A stretch of 19,042 nt of DNA, taken from NCBI GenBank assembly GCA_034666705.1, contig JAXDLH010000368.1, forward strand, positions 1 through 19,042, in the 5' to 3' direction. The position numbers and the translations under genes are program-made. Position 1 is the first letter of the stretch. The number at the start of each line of letters is the position of its first letter. This DNA comes from JAXDLH01 sp034666705 (GTDB taxonomy: Bacteria; Chloroflexota; UBA6077; SHYK01). This document shows, one piece after another, positions 1 through 9,512 of the stretch. A model generated the notes under the pieces. That model did not search any database. It saw nothing but the letters and a program-made list of their open reading frames with translations, and had not been told where the DNA came from.

Positions 1-290
1 GCTAGCGACTGGAGGTCGCCCATGCAGGACACGTCCGGGCGGCCGCCGTTGTCGATGACGAGCACCGCGCCCGGCTCGGCAGCGTCGATAGCGTAGATAT
101 TGATGTGCTGTGGCGGACGGCTCGGCCCGGCGGCGATCGCCTTCACGGTCATGGCGGGCCCAGCGATGCGGGGGCACTGCCAGACGGGGCGCACGCCCCA
201 CACCGCACCACGGATGCTGAGCTGATCGAGCGCATCCGAGACGGCGCCGGTATCCACCTTTAACAGCCGGTCGCGAATCGACTCATCCAC
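1..290 (-). CDS. RraA-like / HMG-CHA aldolase-like protein, N-terminal part (cut by window edge)
   Basis: Reading the minus strand from a GTG at 290 gives an open frame of 96 codons that runs off the left edge. A purine-rich Shine-Dalgarno (AAGGGGGGAG) lies about 5 nt before the GTG and decides the start. The only ATG nearby (286) is out of frame and soon stops. The protein begins VDESIRDRLLKVDTGAVSDA, continues with RGAVWGVRPVWQCPRIAGPA and reaches VLVIDNGGRPDVSCMGDLQS. This matches the first half of the RraA-like fold (PF03737), including the 'SDALD' opening and the 'VIDN.G' strand. The catalytic Arg-Asp pair would lie beyond the edge. It is closest by eye to the fourth copy at 2249-2938, sharing AVSDALD, RGAV and CPRI. 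Family members are divalent-metal HMG/CHA aldolases, oxaloacetate decarboxylases or RNase E regulators; which applies here cannot be told. Confidence 0.85.
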   Translation of the reverse strand, partial: MDESIRDRLLKVDTGAVSDALDQLSIRGAVWGVRPVWQCPRIAGPAMTVKAIAAGPSRPPQHINIYAIDAAEPGAVLVIDNGGRPDVSCMGDLQSL

Positions 291-364
291 TGCTGCTCCC
301 CCCTTCCCGACTGGGATCACCCCGCGATTCTACGCCATGCTCTGGCTGCCCGCAGGCGTGGCGT

Positions 365-393
365 TTGAGCGCCAGGCCGTACCGGACTACAAT
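365..393 (+). promoter_or_regulatory. Predicted sigma70-type promoter for the hicB-like gene
   Basis: TTGAGC (365-370) and TACAAT (388-393) are separated by exactly 17 nt. The -10 hexamer matches consensus at 5 of 6 positions and the -35 at 4 of 6. The expected start of transcription is near 400, leaving a leader of about 43 nt before the ATG at 443. Confidence 0.55.
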
Positions 394-442
394 GGGCCGA
401 GTAGCCCCGCGGCCGAATAGGTCACCGGGCAGGAGCAGGACC

Positions 443-760
443 ATGCAGCTCGAAGAATACCTCGCCGTTCCATACATTCTCGTCATGGAATCCATCGAGG
501 GCCCCGACGGCGAGTGGCTTCGTCGCGCCCAGTACCCCGAGCTGCCCGGCTGCGTGGCCGAGGCGTTCACGCCCACCGAGGCGCTCGACAAGCTCGAGGT
601 GGCGCGGGTGCAATACATCGAAGATCGCCTCGCCCGTGGCGAGACGGTACCAGTGCCGCGCCCGCCGCTGCGCCACTTGCTGCCGCCCGTCGCGCCTGAT
701 CCCGACCGCCTCGGCTTTGCCCGGTACCTCTTCGATACCGGTCGCCTGCAAGAAGGCTAA
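443..760 (+). CDS. HicB-family (UPF0150-like) protein, orphan antitoxin-like
   Basis: This 105-residue protein begins at an ATG preceded by AGGAGCAGGACC, a good ribosome binding site. A longer in-frame start at 365 would fall inside the predicted promoter and adds a low-complexity basic tail, so it is rejected. The N-terminal 70 residues carry the HicB pattern: a Tyr-rich first strand, 'DGEW', the hallmark YPELPGC, 'TPTEALDKL' and 'GETVPVPRP'. HicB proteins normally neutralise the small RNase HicA. No HicA-like dsRBD-fold ORF (about 60-80 residues with a GSH motif) is visible on either side, so this is an orphan. The C-terminal 35 residues are Pro- and Arg-rich and show no obvious helix-turn-helix or ribbon-helix-helix domain. 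It may be a solitary regulator or a relic of a toxin-antitoxin pair. The family call is firm; the function is not. Confidence 0.85.
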   Translation: MQLEEYLAVPYILVMESIEGPDGEWLRRAQYPELPGCVAEAFTPTEALDKLEVARVQYIEDRLARGETVPVPRPPLRHLLPPVAPDPDRLGFARYLFDTGRLQEG

Positions 761-764
761 CCCC

Positions 765-846
765 CGGTCATCCTGAGGCCGCAGCGGCAGGTCCGTGGCC
801 CCAACGGTGTGACCACGGACCTGCGGCTGCGGCCTCAGGATGACCG
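765..846. repeat. Long near-perfect inverted repeat (34-bp arms, 14-nt loop)
   Basis: Arms 765-798 and 813-846 are reverse complements over 34 bp with one mismatch, closing a 14-nt loop. They contain the motif TCATCCTGAGGCCGCAG and its complement. The element sits 5 nt after the hicB stop and ends 36 nt before the next ATG (882), with no U-tract. It could fold in RNA as a very stable hairpin acting as a transcription attenuator or mRNA stabiliser. It could also be a dispersed palindromic (REP/MITE-like) element. The CATCCTGAG ends resemble the palindrome at 13910-13963. Confidence 0.85.
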
Positions 847-881
847 CAAAAGACGCAATGACAAAACGTAGAGGAGGAAGC

Positions 882-1538
882 ATGAGCGACCCGATCATCG
901 AAGGGTTCCGTGGCATGTCCACAGCCAACATCTCCGACGCGCTGGACCGACTCAGCCTGCCCGGTAGCGCCCACGGAATCCACCCGCTCCAGAACGGTCA
1001 GAAGATGATCGGCCGCGCGTACACCCTGCAGTACGTGCCCGCAGGCAATCCGCCCGGCACCGTCGGCGACTACATCGACGACATCGGCCCAGATCAGGTC
1101 GTCGTGCTCGACAACGATGGGCGCACCTATTGCACTGTGTGGGGCGACATCCTCACCGCCGTCGCCGCGCATCGCGGCGTCGCCGGCACGGTCATCAACG
1201 GTGTCTGCCGCGACGTGTACCGCGCCCTCGAGATTCACTACCCCATCTATAGCTGCGGCCGCTTCATGCGGACCGGCAAGGACCGCGTCGAGGTGAGCGC
1301 GACGAACGTGCCGGTCGCGCTCGGCGACGTGCGCGTGCGGCCGAATGACCTGCTGATCGGCGACGACGACGGCGTGCTCGTCGTGCCGTTCGACCGCGAA
1401 AGCGAGGTGCTCGCGGCGGCGCAGGAGATCGGCGAGGTCGAGGATCGCATCATCGCCGACGCGCTGAGTGGCAACATGACGCTGCGCGAGGCGCGCACGA
1501 AGCACGGCTACCACCTGCTGCAGCGCAAGGGCAACTGA
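882..1538 (+). CDS. RraA-like / HMG-CHA aldolase-like protein, copy 2
   Basis: The protein has 218 residues from an ATG preceded by GAGGAGG with ideal spacing. An upstream in-frame ATG at 840 lies in the hairpin arm and is rejected. The RraA-like core is complete: 'NISDALDRL' near residue 16, 'VVVLDNDGR' at 73-81, and the signature 'WGDILTAVAAHRGVAGTVING' leading to C-R110-D111. The Arg-Asp pair corresponds to the pyruvate-enolate-stabilising Arg and metal-binding Asp of characterised HMG/CHA aldolases. The C-terminal half has 'PNDLLIGDDDGVLVVPFDR' (as two adjoining motifs), then a long helix. Known reactions are cleavage of 4-hydroxy-4-methyl- or 4-carboxy-4-hydroxy-2-oxo acids to pyruvate, and oxaloacetate decarboxylation. 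It is followed after one base by the next paralogue, so the two are probably translated together. The name 'demethylmenaquinone methyltransferase', often attached to this family, is not supported. Confidence 0.9.
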   Translation: MSDPIIEGFRGMSTANISDALDRLSLPGSAHGIHPLQNGQKMIGRAYTLQYVPAGNPPGTVGDYIDDIGPDQVVVLDNDGRTYCTVWGDILTAVAAHRGVAGTVINGVCRDVYRALEIHYPIYSCGRFMRTGKDRVEVSATNVPVALGDVRVRPNDLLIGDDDGVLVVPFDRESEVLAAAQEIGEVEDRIIADALSGNMTLREARTKHGYHLLQRKGN

Positions 1539-1539
1539 G

Positions 1540-2163
1540 GTGGCGGGAGCGGTCGCACCGGAGACGCTGGACGCGCTGCGCACCCTCGGCGTCGCGACAG
1601 TCTATGAGGCGGGTGGCGCCATCGGCGCCATGGACCCCGCCATCCACCCGCTGTGGCGAGGCGCCAGAGTGTGCGGCCCCGCCTTCACGGTGAACTGCCC
1701 GCCCGGCGACAACCTCGCGCTGCACCGTTGCATCGAGTTCGTGCAGCCGGGAGACGTGCTCGTCGTGCAGAACGGCGGCCTCTCTGGCGGCTACTGGGGC
1801 GGCATCCTCACGGCATGCGCCGTGGCTCACGGCGTGATCGGCCTCGTCCTCGACGGCGGCTGCCGCGACACGGAGGAGCTCGAAGAGATTCGTTTTCCGG
1901 TATTCTTGCGCGGCGCCGGCGTGTTCCGCACCTACAAGCACGAGCCTGGCCAGTTGAACGTGCCGATCGTGGTCGGCGGCATACTGGTGAACCCCGGCGA
2001 CGTGATCCTCGGCGATGGGGACGGTGTGATGTCGATTCCGCGCGACCGCGTCGAGGAGTTCCGGGCAGCGGGCCAGAAGCGCGCCGATGCGGAGGCGGGC
2101 TACATGGAGCGAATCCGCAACGGCGAGTACACCATGGACATCTACGGCTTCCCGCGGTCCTGA
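1540..2163 (+). CDS. RraA-like / CHA (4-carboxy-4-hydroxy-2-oxoadipate) aldolase-like protein, copy 3
   Basis: The protein has 207 residues. The start is a GTG at 1540, one base after the TGA of the preceding gene. The only Shine-Dalgarno candidate (AGGG) lies inside the end of that gene, which points to translational coupling. This copy looks most like true HMG/CHA aldolases of the protocatechuate/gallate 4,5-cleavage route. Matching motifs are 'GDVLVVQNGG', then 'GGYWGGILTACAVAHGVIGL', then 'VLDGGCRD' with R109-D110, and 'GDVILGDGDGVMSIP' near 155-170. Such enzymes are cytosolic, use Mg2+ or Mn2+ and split CHA to pyruvate and oxaloacetate. The two extradiol dioxygenases and two Rieske oxygenases farther along the window make that role attractive. 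Substrate assignment remains inference; oxaloacetate decarboxylase is the main alternative. Confidence 0.9.
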   Translation: MAGAVAPETLDALRTLGVATVYEAGGAIGAMDPAIHPLWRGARVCGPAFTVNCPPGDNLALHRCIEFVQPGDVLVVQNGGLSGGYWGGILTACAVAHGVIGLVLDGGCRDTEELEEIRFPVFLRGAGVFRTYKHEPGQLNVPIVVGGILVNPGDVILGDGDGVMSIPRDRVEEFRAAGQKRADAEAGYMERIRNGEYTMDIYGFPRS

Positions 2164-2248
2164 TCGATCGTTCCCCCACGGTCCTGCCCGCCGGTCGGAT
2201 GGATGGTAGGGGTCCCACTCATAAGTCCCCGGAGGAGGAGGCCCATTT

Positions 2249-2938
2249 ATGCAGATGCAGTCGGCCCTGGCAGCCGTCGATCTCCTCGAGCGCCTCGCCA
2301 AACTCGATAGTCCTGCGGTCTCCGATGCGCTCGACTTCCTGAATCTGCGCGGGGCAGTGGTCGGCTTGCGCCCGCTCTGGGATTGCCCACGCATCGTGGG
2401 ACGCGCGGTGACCGTGAAGATCGTGCCGGTGGGCCTTACCCGACCCGAGCACCACCTTGCAGCGCCGGCGGTCGATCAGTCCTCACCGGGCGACGTGATC
2501 GTGATCGACAACGCCGGTCGGGTCGACGTGTCGAGCTGGGGCGGAATCCTCACCCACGCGGCCCAGATCAAGGGGGTTCGCGGCGTCATCGTCGACGGCG
2601 CGGCTCGCGACGTCGACGAGATGCGTGAGCTTGGCTTCCCGGCCTGGGCGCGATCGGGCATCCAGGTGACGGCGCGCAACCGCATTATCCAGGAATCGTT
2701 CAACTCGCTCATCCAGGTGGCGGGCGTGCAGGTGCGGCCGGGCGATCTGGTGCTCGCCGACCATAGTGGCGTGTGCTTCATTCCGCAAGAACGGGCGGCT
2801 GAGGTGATCGAGGCGGCAGAGCGCATTGTGGCGCTCGAGGCGGAGATGGTGAAGCAAGTCCACGCCGGACACTCCGTGGTGGACGTCATGGCGGAAGCCC
2901 AGTTCAACGCGATCCACCAGGACCAAGGCTCGCACTAG
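2249..2938 (+). CDS. RraA-like / HMG-CHA aldolase-like protein, copy 4
   Basis: The protein has 229 residues from the ATG at 2249, preceded by GGAGGAGGAG 8 nt upstream. A second in-frame ATG at 2255 is possible. The fold signature is complete: 'AVSDALDFLNLRGAV' at 23-37, 'GDVIVIDNAGRVDVSSWGGI' at 81-100, and 'GVIVDGAARD' with R120-D121. The segment 'RPGDLVLADHSGVCFIP' follows, then a C-terminal helix. It has a longer N-terminus than copies 2 and 3 and is closest to the truncated copy at 1-290, sharing RGAV, the 'RP.W.CPRI.G' stretch and 'TVK'. It lies 85 bp after copy 3 with no clear promoter between, so it may be in the same transcript with independent initiation. Different residues around the Asp-Asn-x-Gly and Arg-Asp motifs suggest the paralogues prefer different substrates, but no specific one can be named. 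Confidence 0.9.
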   Translation: MQMQSALAAVDLLERLAKLDSPAVSDALDFLNLRGAVVGLRPLWDCPRIVGRAVTVKIVPVGLTRPEHHLAAPAVDQSSPGDVIVIDNAGRVDVSSWGGILTHAAQIKGVRGVIVDGAARDVDEMRELGFPAWARSGIQVTARNRIIQESFNSLIQVAGVQVRPGDLVLADHSGVCFIPQERAAEVIEAAERIVALEAEMVKQVHAGHSVVDVMAEAQFNAIHQDQGSH

Positions 2939-2951
2939 CGAGCAACCCGAA

Positions 2952-2967
2952 CGCCGGACGGCCGGCG
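2952..2967. terminator. Short GC hairpin between convergent genes
   Basis: CGCCGG-ACGG-CCGGCG forms a perfect 6-bp stem with a 4-nt loop in the 38-bp gap between two converging genes (stops at 2938 and 2977). There is no T-run on either side, so a bidirectional terminator role is plausible but weakly supported. Confidence 0.35.
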
Positions 2968-2976
2968 AGCGCGAAC

Positions 2977-3387
2977 TCAAGCGATGGCGCTCAGGACTCG
3001 CTCCGGAACTTCGCTCGCATTGCCGCAGAGATACCCGACGACGGTCCTCACGAGGTGCGACGGCGCAACCGGCTTCACCAGTACCTGCGTGAATCCGAAG
3101 CACCGATCGGCGGGAATGCTGGCGTCCGGCTCGAGCCCGGAAACCGCGAGGATCGGGATATTGGCGCCAGCGGGACGGGCGCGGAGGCGACCAATCAATT
3201 CTGAGCCGTGCATGTCGGGCAAGATCAAATCCTGAATCACGAGGTCTGGCTGATAGAAGTCGAGCGCCTCGAGCGCCGAGCGGCCGTCGTCGGCCTCGAC
3301 CACCGTATACCCCTCGACGCCCAGGGTGATACGAAAGAGTTTTCGCAGCGCGGGCTCGTCGTCAACGATCAAGACCGTCCTGTTCAT
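2977..3387 (-). CDS. Stand-alone response regulator receiver (CheY-like)
   Basis: The protein has 136 residues from the ATG at 3387. GGAGGT lies about 9 nt upstream, so the longer in-frame start at 3417, which would lie inside the preceding gene, is rejected. A GTG at 3393 is a possible alternative. It is a single REC domain: acidic pair D9-D10, phospho-acceptor D53 in 'DLVIQDLILP', S83 in 'LAVSG' and K105 in 'VLVKPV'. About 20 residues after the domain carry no output domain. It follows the other receiver gene by 7 nt and is last in the permease-kinase-receiver-receiver set. The likely role is as a phosphate-accepting intermediate or protein-protein effector for the kinase at 3885-6254. No DNA-binding function is supported. 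Confidence 0.93.
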   Translation of the reverse strand: MNRTVLIVDDEPALRKLFRITLGVEGYTVVEADDGRSALEALDFYQPDLVIQDLILPDMHGSELIGRLRARPAGANIPILAVSGLEPDASIPADRCFGFTQVLVKPVAPSHLVRTVVGYLCGNASEVPERVLSAIA

Positions 3388-3394
3388 AAGCACA

Positions 3395-3784
3395 TTACCT
3401 CCCTGCTGTAGAGCCACCCGCCAGGCACGCCGCCACCGTCAGGGGAAGCGCACGGGTGTCGATCGGTTTTGTCATGTAGCCATCGCAGCCGGCTTTCGTA
3501 GCCCGCGCTTCGTCCCCCTTCATCGCATACGCGGTCAATGCGATGACACGGATGTCAGCAGTGCTGGGGTCGGCTTTGATCCGCCCGGTGAGCTCCAGAC
3601 CGTCGATCCCGGGGAGCTGGATGTCCATCAGGATGAGCTCCGGCCGAAACTCATGGGTGACGGCAAGCGCCTCATACGCGTCAGCCGCGACGCGGACGTC
3701 GTAGCCGGCCACCCGGAGCGTAAGCTGGGCGAGCCGCTGATTCACTGGGTTATCGTCGACGACGAGAATCTTGCCTTCGGTCAT
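3395..3784 (-). CDS. Stand-alone response regulator receiver (DivK/CheY-like)
   Basis: The protein has 129 residues. The start is preceded by a GGGAGAGGGAG purine block about 6 nt upstream. It is a complete REC domain: D10-D11, phospho-acceptor D54 in 'ELILMDIQLPGIDG', T84 in 'VIALTAYAM' and K106 in 'YMTKPID'. The 'MDIQLPGIDGLEL' and 'ALTAYAMKGDE' wording is typical of receivers attached to or paired with hybrid kinases. There is no output domain. It lies 100 bp downstream of the histidine kinase and 7 bp upstream of the second receiver, and is almost certainly in the same operon. It probably takes phosphate directly from His548 of the kinase. Confidence 0.95.
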   Translation of the reverse strand: MTEGKILVVDDNPVNQRLAQLTLRVAGYDVRVAADAYEALAVTHEFRPELILMDIQLPGIDGLELTGRIKADPSTADIRVIALTAYAMKGDEARATKAGCDGYMTKPIDTRALPLTVAACLAGGSTAGR

Positions 3785-3884
3785 GGAATTCTCCCTCTCC
3801 CACGTCGACAGAGCGCACGCTTGACTGCATTGGCCCTGCGCGCACCTCGCCCGTGAGCTGTGCCATGAGGCTGCGGAGTCGAGA

Positions 3885-6253
<2,369 letters not shown>

Positions 6254-6254
<1 letters not shown>

Positions 6255-7174
6255 TAGATCCCTCCCCGCAGGTATGCGACCCATGCAGTAACGGTGAGTA
6301 AGCTCAGTCCAGTCGTCAATAGCACTGCCGAGGAAACAAGCTGCGGGCGGGCGTCAAACTGTGTGGCGAGCAGTGAAATGTTCACGGCCGCGGGCATCGC
6401 CGCTTGCAGCACTAAGACCTTGCCGGTGAGCTCCGTCGGGTGCAGGACGGCCACCAGCAGCAAGGCCAGCGCCGGTGACCCGCCCAGACGGCCCGCCACG
6501 GCTATCCACGACCGTACTTGCAGTCGTTCGAAACGCATGTCAGCCAGTTGCATACCCAATAAGAGGATGGTGACCGGGATGGCCCCCGCTGCAAGTACCG
6601 TAATGCCACGCTCGATGGGCAGCGGCATAGCGAACCCGCTCGCACGCAACGCCAGAGCCGTCACCGCGGCCCAGAGCACCGGCATTTTGACCATCGGTCG
6701 CAGGGCTTGCCGCCAATTGAGCTTGCCTCGGGCGGCAACGAATACGCCGATGGAGAACGCGCAGATCGACTGGAACGCCGCGAATACCACCGCCCGGTCG
6801 AAGCCTTCCTGCCCGAACGCGAACAGGCACACGGGCAACCCGTAGTTCGCCGAGTTCATGAACGCGACGACCATGGTGAGGGCACTGGACTCCTCGCGGG
6901 CAACGTTGAACAGCCGCGTCACGATGGTCGTGACGGCCACGAGGGCCAGGATGAGCGACAGCGTGAACACGCCGATCCGCAACACTTCATCGCCCTCCAT
7001 CTTCGTCGTGGAGAGCGACGTGAACAGCAACGCGGGCATGAGCACGTAGATCCCGAGCGGCGAGACCGCTTTGGGATCGATCCCGCAGCGCTTGTGGGCG
7101 AGCAACCCAACGCCGGCCATCACGAAAATGGGTATGACGACGTTGAAGGTGATGGCAAGGAGGTCTGTAACCAC
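6254..7174 (-). CDS. AEC-family (auxin efflux carrier-like) permease
   Basis: The protein has 306 residues from a GTG at 7174. CAGGAGAG lies about 5 nt upstream, and the next residues are VTDLLAITFNVVIPIFVMAG. The whole protein is hydrophobic with about ten membrane segments in two halves. It carries the conserved AEC sequence 'NSANYGLPV' at 107-115 in the first half and 'QAAMPAAVNISLLATQFD' in the second. Bacterial members carry malate, malonate or other carboxylates, often by proton-coupled transport; the substrate here is unknown. Its stop codon overlaps the start of the histidine kinase by one base, indicating translational coupling. Carrier and kinase may therefore form a transport-linked sensing unit. 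About 250 bp of non-coding sequence separates it from the divergent hydrolase gene. Confidence 0.92.
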
Positions 7175-7368
7175 CCGTACTCTCCTGCGGCGCGTGCACG
7201 TTGAGCTTGCAGCGTCGATGGTCAGCGCTATTGCTAGAACTGTCGGCTCGACGCACGCCTTGTTGAATCGGAATCATGGTGAATGCAGTCACACCGCGAG
7301 CCGTGGGGAGGGAGTATCTGCCGCCGGAATGCAGGCTCGCACGTAGCCTCGTCCGTCCCCAGCGATCC

Positions 7369-7397
7369 TTGCATGAGGTAATGCGCGCCCCTATAGT
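7369..7397 (+). promoter_or_regulatory. Predicted promoter for the alpha/beta-hydrolase
   Basis: TTGCAT (7369-7374) and TATAGT (7392-7397) are separated by 17 nt. The -10 matches 5 of 6 consensus bases; the -35 matches only the TTG core. Transcription would start near 7403, 24 nt before the GTG start. Confidence 0.45.
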
Positions 7398-7426
7398 GGC
7401 GCGGAAGGACGCATGGGGAGTGGGTT

Positions 7427-8389
7427 GTGTTTGAGCCGGCGGCGTTCGCGAGCCTGTTTCGCGCCGAGGCCGTGGACCCCGAGACGATCGCCGTCAACGC
7501 GCAGCTCGCGGCCGGCACGGCGCGGGCACCACAGGTGTATCGGGAGGGCGCGCCGGCCGTCCGCGCGGTTCGGCGGCAGCAAGCGCTCGCCTCGCCGAGC
7601 ATCCCCTCGCCGATGGCCGTCGAGCGCGCAATTCCAGGCCCAGACGGCCCCATTCCGGTGCGCATGTTCGTGCCGCCGACCGTGCACGGCGTGTACCTGC
7701 ACATCCACGGCGGCGGGTACTGTCTGGGGGAGCCGCTCAGCTCGGATCCGCGCAATGAGGCGGTCGCGCGTGGCTGCGAGGTTGCCGTCGTGAGCGTTGA
7801 TTACCGGCTCGCGCCCGAGCACCCCTATCCCGCCGGTGCTGACGATTGCGAAGCCGTTGCACGCTGGCTCGTGGAGCACGCGAGCAGCGAGTTTGGCGCA
7901 GACCGACTGCTCGTCGGCGGCGAGTCAGCGGGAGCGACGCTCTCGGTCGGCACGCTCCTCAGGCTGCGGGACCGTCACGGGTACCGCGGCTGCGCCGGGG
8001 CAAATCTGATGTATGGATGGTATGACCTGCTCGGCACGCCCAGCATCACGCGAATCGGCCAGGATTCACCCACGTTGAGTCCGGAGAGCCTGATCTGGTT
8101 CGCCGCGCACTATCTGCCCGATCGAGCGCGCTGGCACGAACCGGACGTGTCGCCGCTCTTCGCCGACCTCGCCGGGCTGCCGCCGGCGCTCTTCAGCGTC
8201 GGAACTCTCGACCCACTGCTGGACGACTCGCTCTTTATGTATGCGCGGTGGGCCGCGGCGTGCAATGCGACAGAGCTCGCGATCTATCCCGGCGGTGCGC
8301 ATGGCCTCAGCGGCCACCCGTCTCAGCTCGGCGCCCAGGCGAACGAACGCGCCGACCGCTTCCTCCGCGACTGCCTCGAGGGAGACTGA
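7427..8389 (+). CDS. Alpha/beta-hydrolase, hormone-sensitive-lipase (HSL) type esterase
   Basis: The protein has 320 residues from a GTG at 7427, preceded by GGGGAG 7 nt upstream. It has the HSL family layout: an N-terminal cap of about 70 residues; the oxyanion-hole motif HGGGY at 94-98; 'VSVDYRLAPEHPYPA' at 122-136; nucleophile S167 in GGESAGA; acid D262 in 'GTLDPLLDDS'; and H292 in 'YPGGAHG'. The complete triad argues for an active carboxylesterase, most often acting on short acyl or aryl esters. No signal peptide is seen, so it is cytosolic. It stands alone between the divergent permease and a convergent pseudogene. It might release aromatic acids from esters for the oxygenases downstream, but that is inference from location only. 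Confidence 0.93.
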   Translation: MFEPAAFASLFRAEAVDPETIAVNAQLAAGTARAPQVYREGAPAVRAVRRQQALASPSIPSPMAVERAIPGPDGPIPVRMFVPPTVHGVYLHIHGGGYCLGEPLSSDPRNEAVARGCEVAVVSVDYRLAPEHPYPAGADDCEAVARWLVEHASSEFGADRLLVGGESAGATLSVGTLLRLRDRHGYRGCAGANLMYGWYDLLGTPSITRIGQDSPTLSPESLIWFAAHYLPDRARWHEPDVSPLFADLAGLPPALFSVGTLDPLLDDSLFMYARWAAACNATELAIYPGGAHGLSGHPSQLGAQANERADRFLRDCLEGD

Positions 8390-8473
8390 TCCCTCGCCCC
8401 GGCTCCTCTACAGCGCACGATCCTCGGGGCGCGACCGCAGGAGCGGCCTCAGGAGTAAAGCCGCGCGCCCATT

Positions 8474-9235
8474 CTACGATGACGAGGGTCGCGCATTATG
8501 CCCATTGCGCACCGTGCGGACACCACGCTCGCCTGCCAGGGCCAGCGTTTCCGCATCAACTGACACCCCGGCCGCAATAGGTACGACCTCTCGACCGAGC
8601 TTGGCGAGGAACGCAGCGCGGTCCGCCGCCCGCTCTACGTCGTGGGGCCCGAGGCCCCAGGAGATCTCGGCGAGGAGATAAATCTCTGCCTGGTCTTTGA
8701 CTCGACGGCCGGTAGCCACCAGGTCTGTCTCCATTACGGCATCCCGCTCTTCGACCGTAAGGCGACCCTCTTCTACGGCATCGTCGAGGATGTTAGCAAG
8801 GTCACTCGTATCCAGCACGCGCAAGCGTTTGGCGATACGACTGAAGTACGCCGCAGCGCGACGCGCGTAACGCAGCTCGAGCGAATCGTCGTTGAGCCGG
8901 CCGACATCGACGACCAACGCTTCGACTATCTGGGTAAGCTTGAAAAGTTGGTTTTCGGTTCGCTCTTGCCGTTCGGCCAGCTCGACGAGGCGCTCCTCGA
9001 CGCGCGCTTGCCGCTCCGCCAACTCGGCGAGCCGCTGCTCAGTGCGGGCCTGCGCTTCGGCGAGCGCATCCATTCGCTCCGTGAACGCGGCGATGTGCTC
9101 GGAGTTCTAGCGCACCAGGGTAGGTAAACTGAGGATTTCCTCAGTTAGGACCTCGTGGCGGAGCGCGTCCTTCCACTCAGGGTGCTTGCCGAGAAGTCGC
9201 AGCAGGTCCTGGAAATCGTCAACCGTGAATGACAC
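8474..9235 (-). pseudogene. Coiled-coil / PD-(D/E)XK-like protein gene interrupted by an in-frame amber codon
   Basis: A GTG at 9235, with GGAGGG about 5 nt upstream, opens a frame encoding VSFTVDDFQDLLRLLGKHPE and onward to 'LPTLVR'. It then meets TAG (9107-9109) at codon 43. The same frame continues without a shift as 'NSEHIAAFTERMDALAEAQA' to a stop at 8474. The whole would be 253 residues. From memory, intact relatives have Gln or Arg at the amber position and read through 'VxxNSEEIAALTERVDAL', so one CAG-to-TAG change explains the break. The product has an N-terminal domain, a Glu/Arg/Ala heptad-like coiled coil, and a C-terminal nuclease-like segment 'EIYLLAEISWGLGPHDVERA' in which the usual E-x-K Lys is replaced by Ser. 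An ORF from the internal ATG at 9073 (199 residues) could still be made if that site is used. No cognate system is adjacent. A sequencing error is the main alternative. Confidence 0.8.
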
Positions 9236-9459
9236 ACCTACCCTCCGGTGACGAATATACCTGCCGCTATCGGGGCAGCCGAGCGGTGCATCACCCGAAA
9301 GATGACGGCGTCAACATCCCGAGGACGCTGAAGGTGAGGTCGGCACACCAGTGTCTTCTAGGCACAGCCTGGACGGTTGCTCTGCCGATGCATCCGGTAC
9401 GGGTCTGCGTGGGGGTACGCAGAACCTGCGCCGGGGGTTCCCCCTGGCTTGGGCTAGCA

Positions 9460-9501
9460 CCTGACGCGGGGCCTCAGGGCTCCACGGGGCCCCGCGTCAG
9501 G
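9460..9501 (-). terminator. Strong GC hairpin just after the first Rieske gene
   Basis: CCTGACGCGGGGCC (9460-9473) and its exact complement (9488-9501) form a 14-bp stem, extended by a G-T and a C-G pair, with a loop of about 10 nt. It begins 11 nt past the stop of the minus-strand Rieske gene. There is no U-tract, so it may be a Rho-assisted terminator or a 3'-end stabiliser. The remainder of 9236-9459 shows no gene. Confidence 0.55.
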
Positions 9502-9512
9502 AACCTTGCGGC

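Noticed and set aside
327..332. TAGAAT on the minus strand as a -10 for the truncated aldolase-like gene
   Set aside because: No acceptable -35 was found at 16, 17 or 18 nt spacing, and there is no extended -10.
2952..2967. Considered as a classical Rho-independent terminator
   Set aside because: The stem is short and no T-run follows on either strand, so it is listed only as a low-confidence hairpin.
7175..7426. Searched the 252-bp gap for a promoter of the permease-kinase operon and for a small RNA
   Set aside because: No convincing minus-strand -35/-10 pair or structured RNA was visible; only the plus-strand promoter for the hydrolase stood out.
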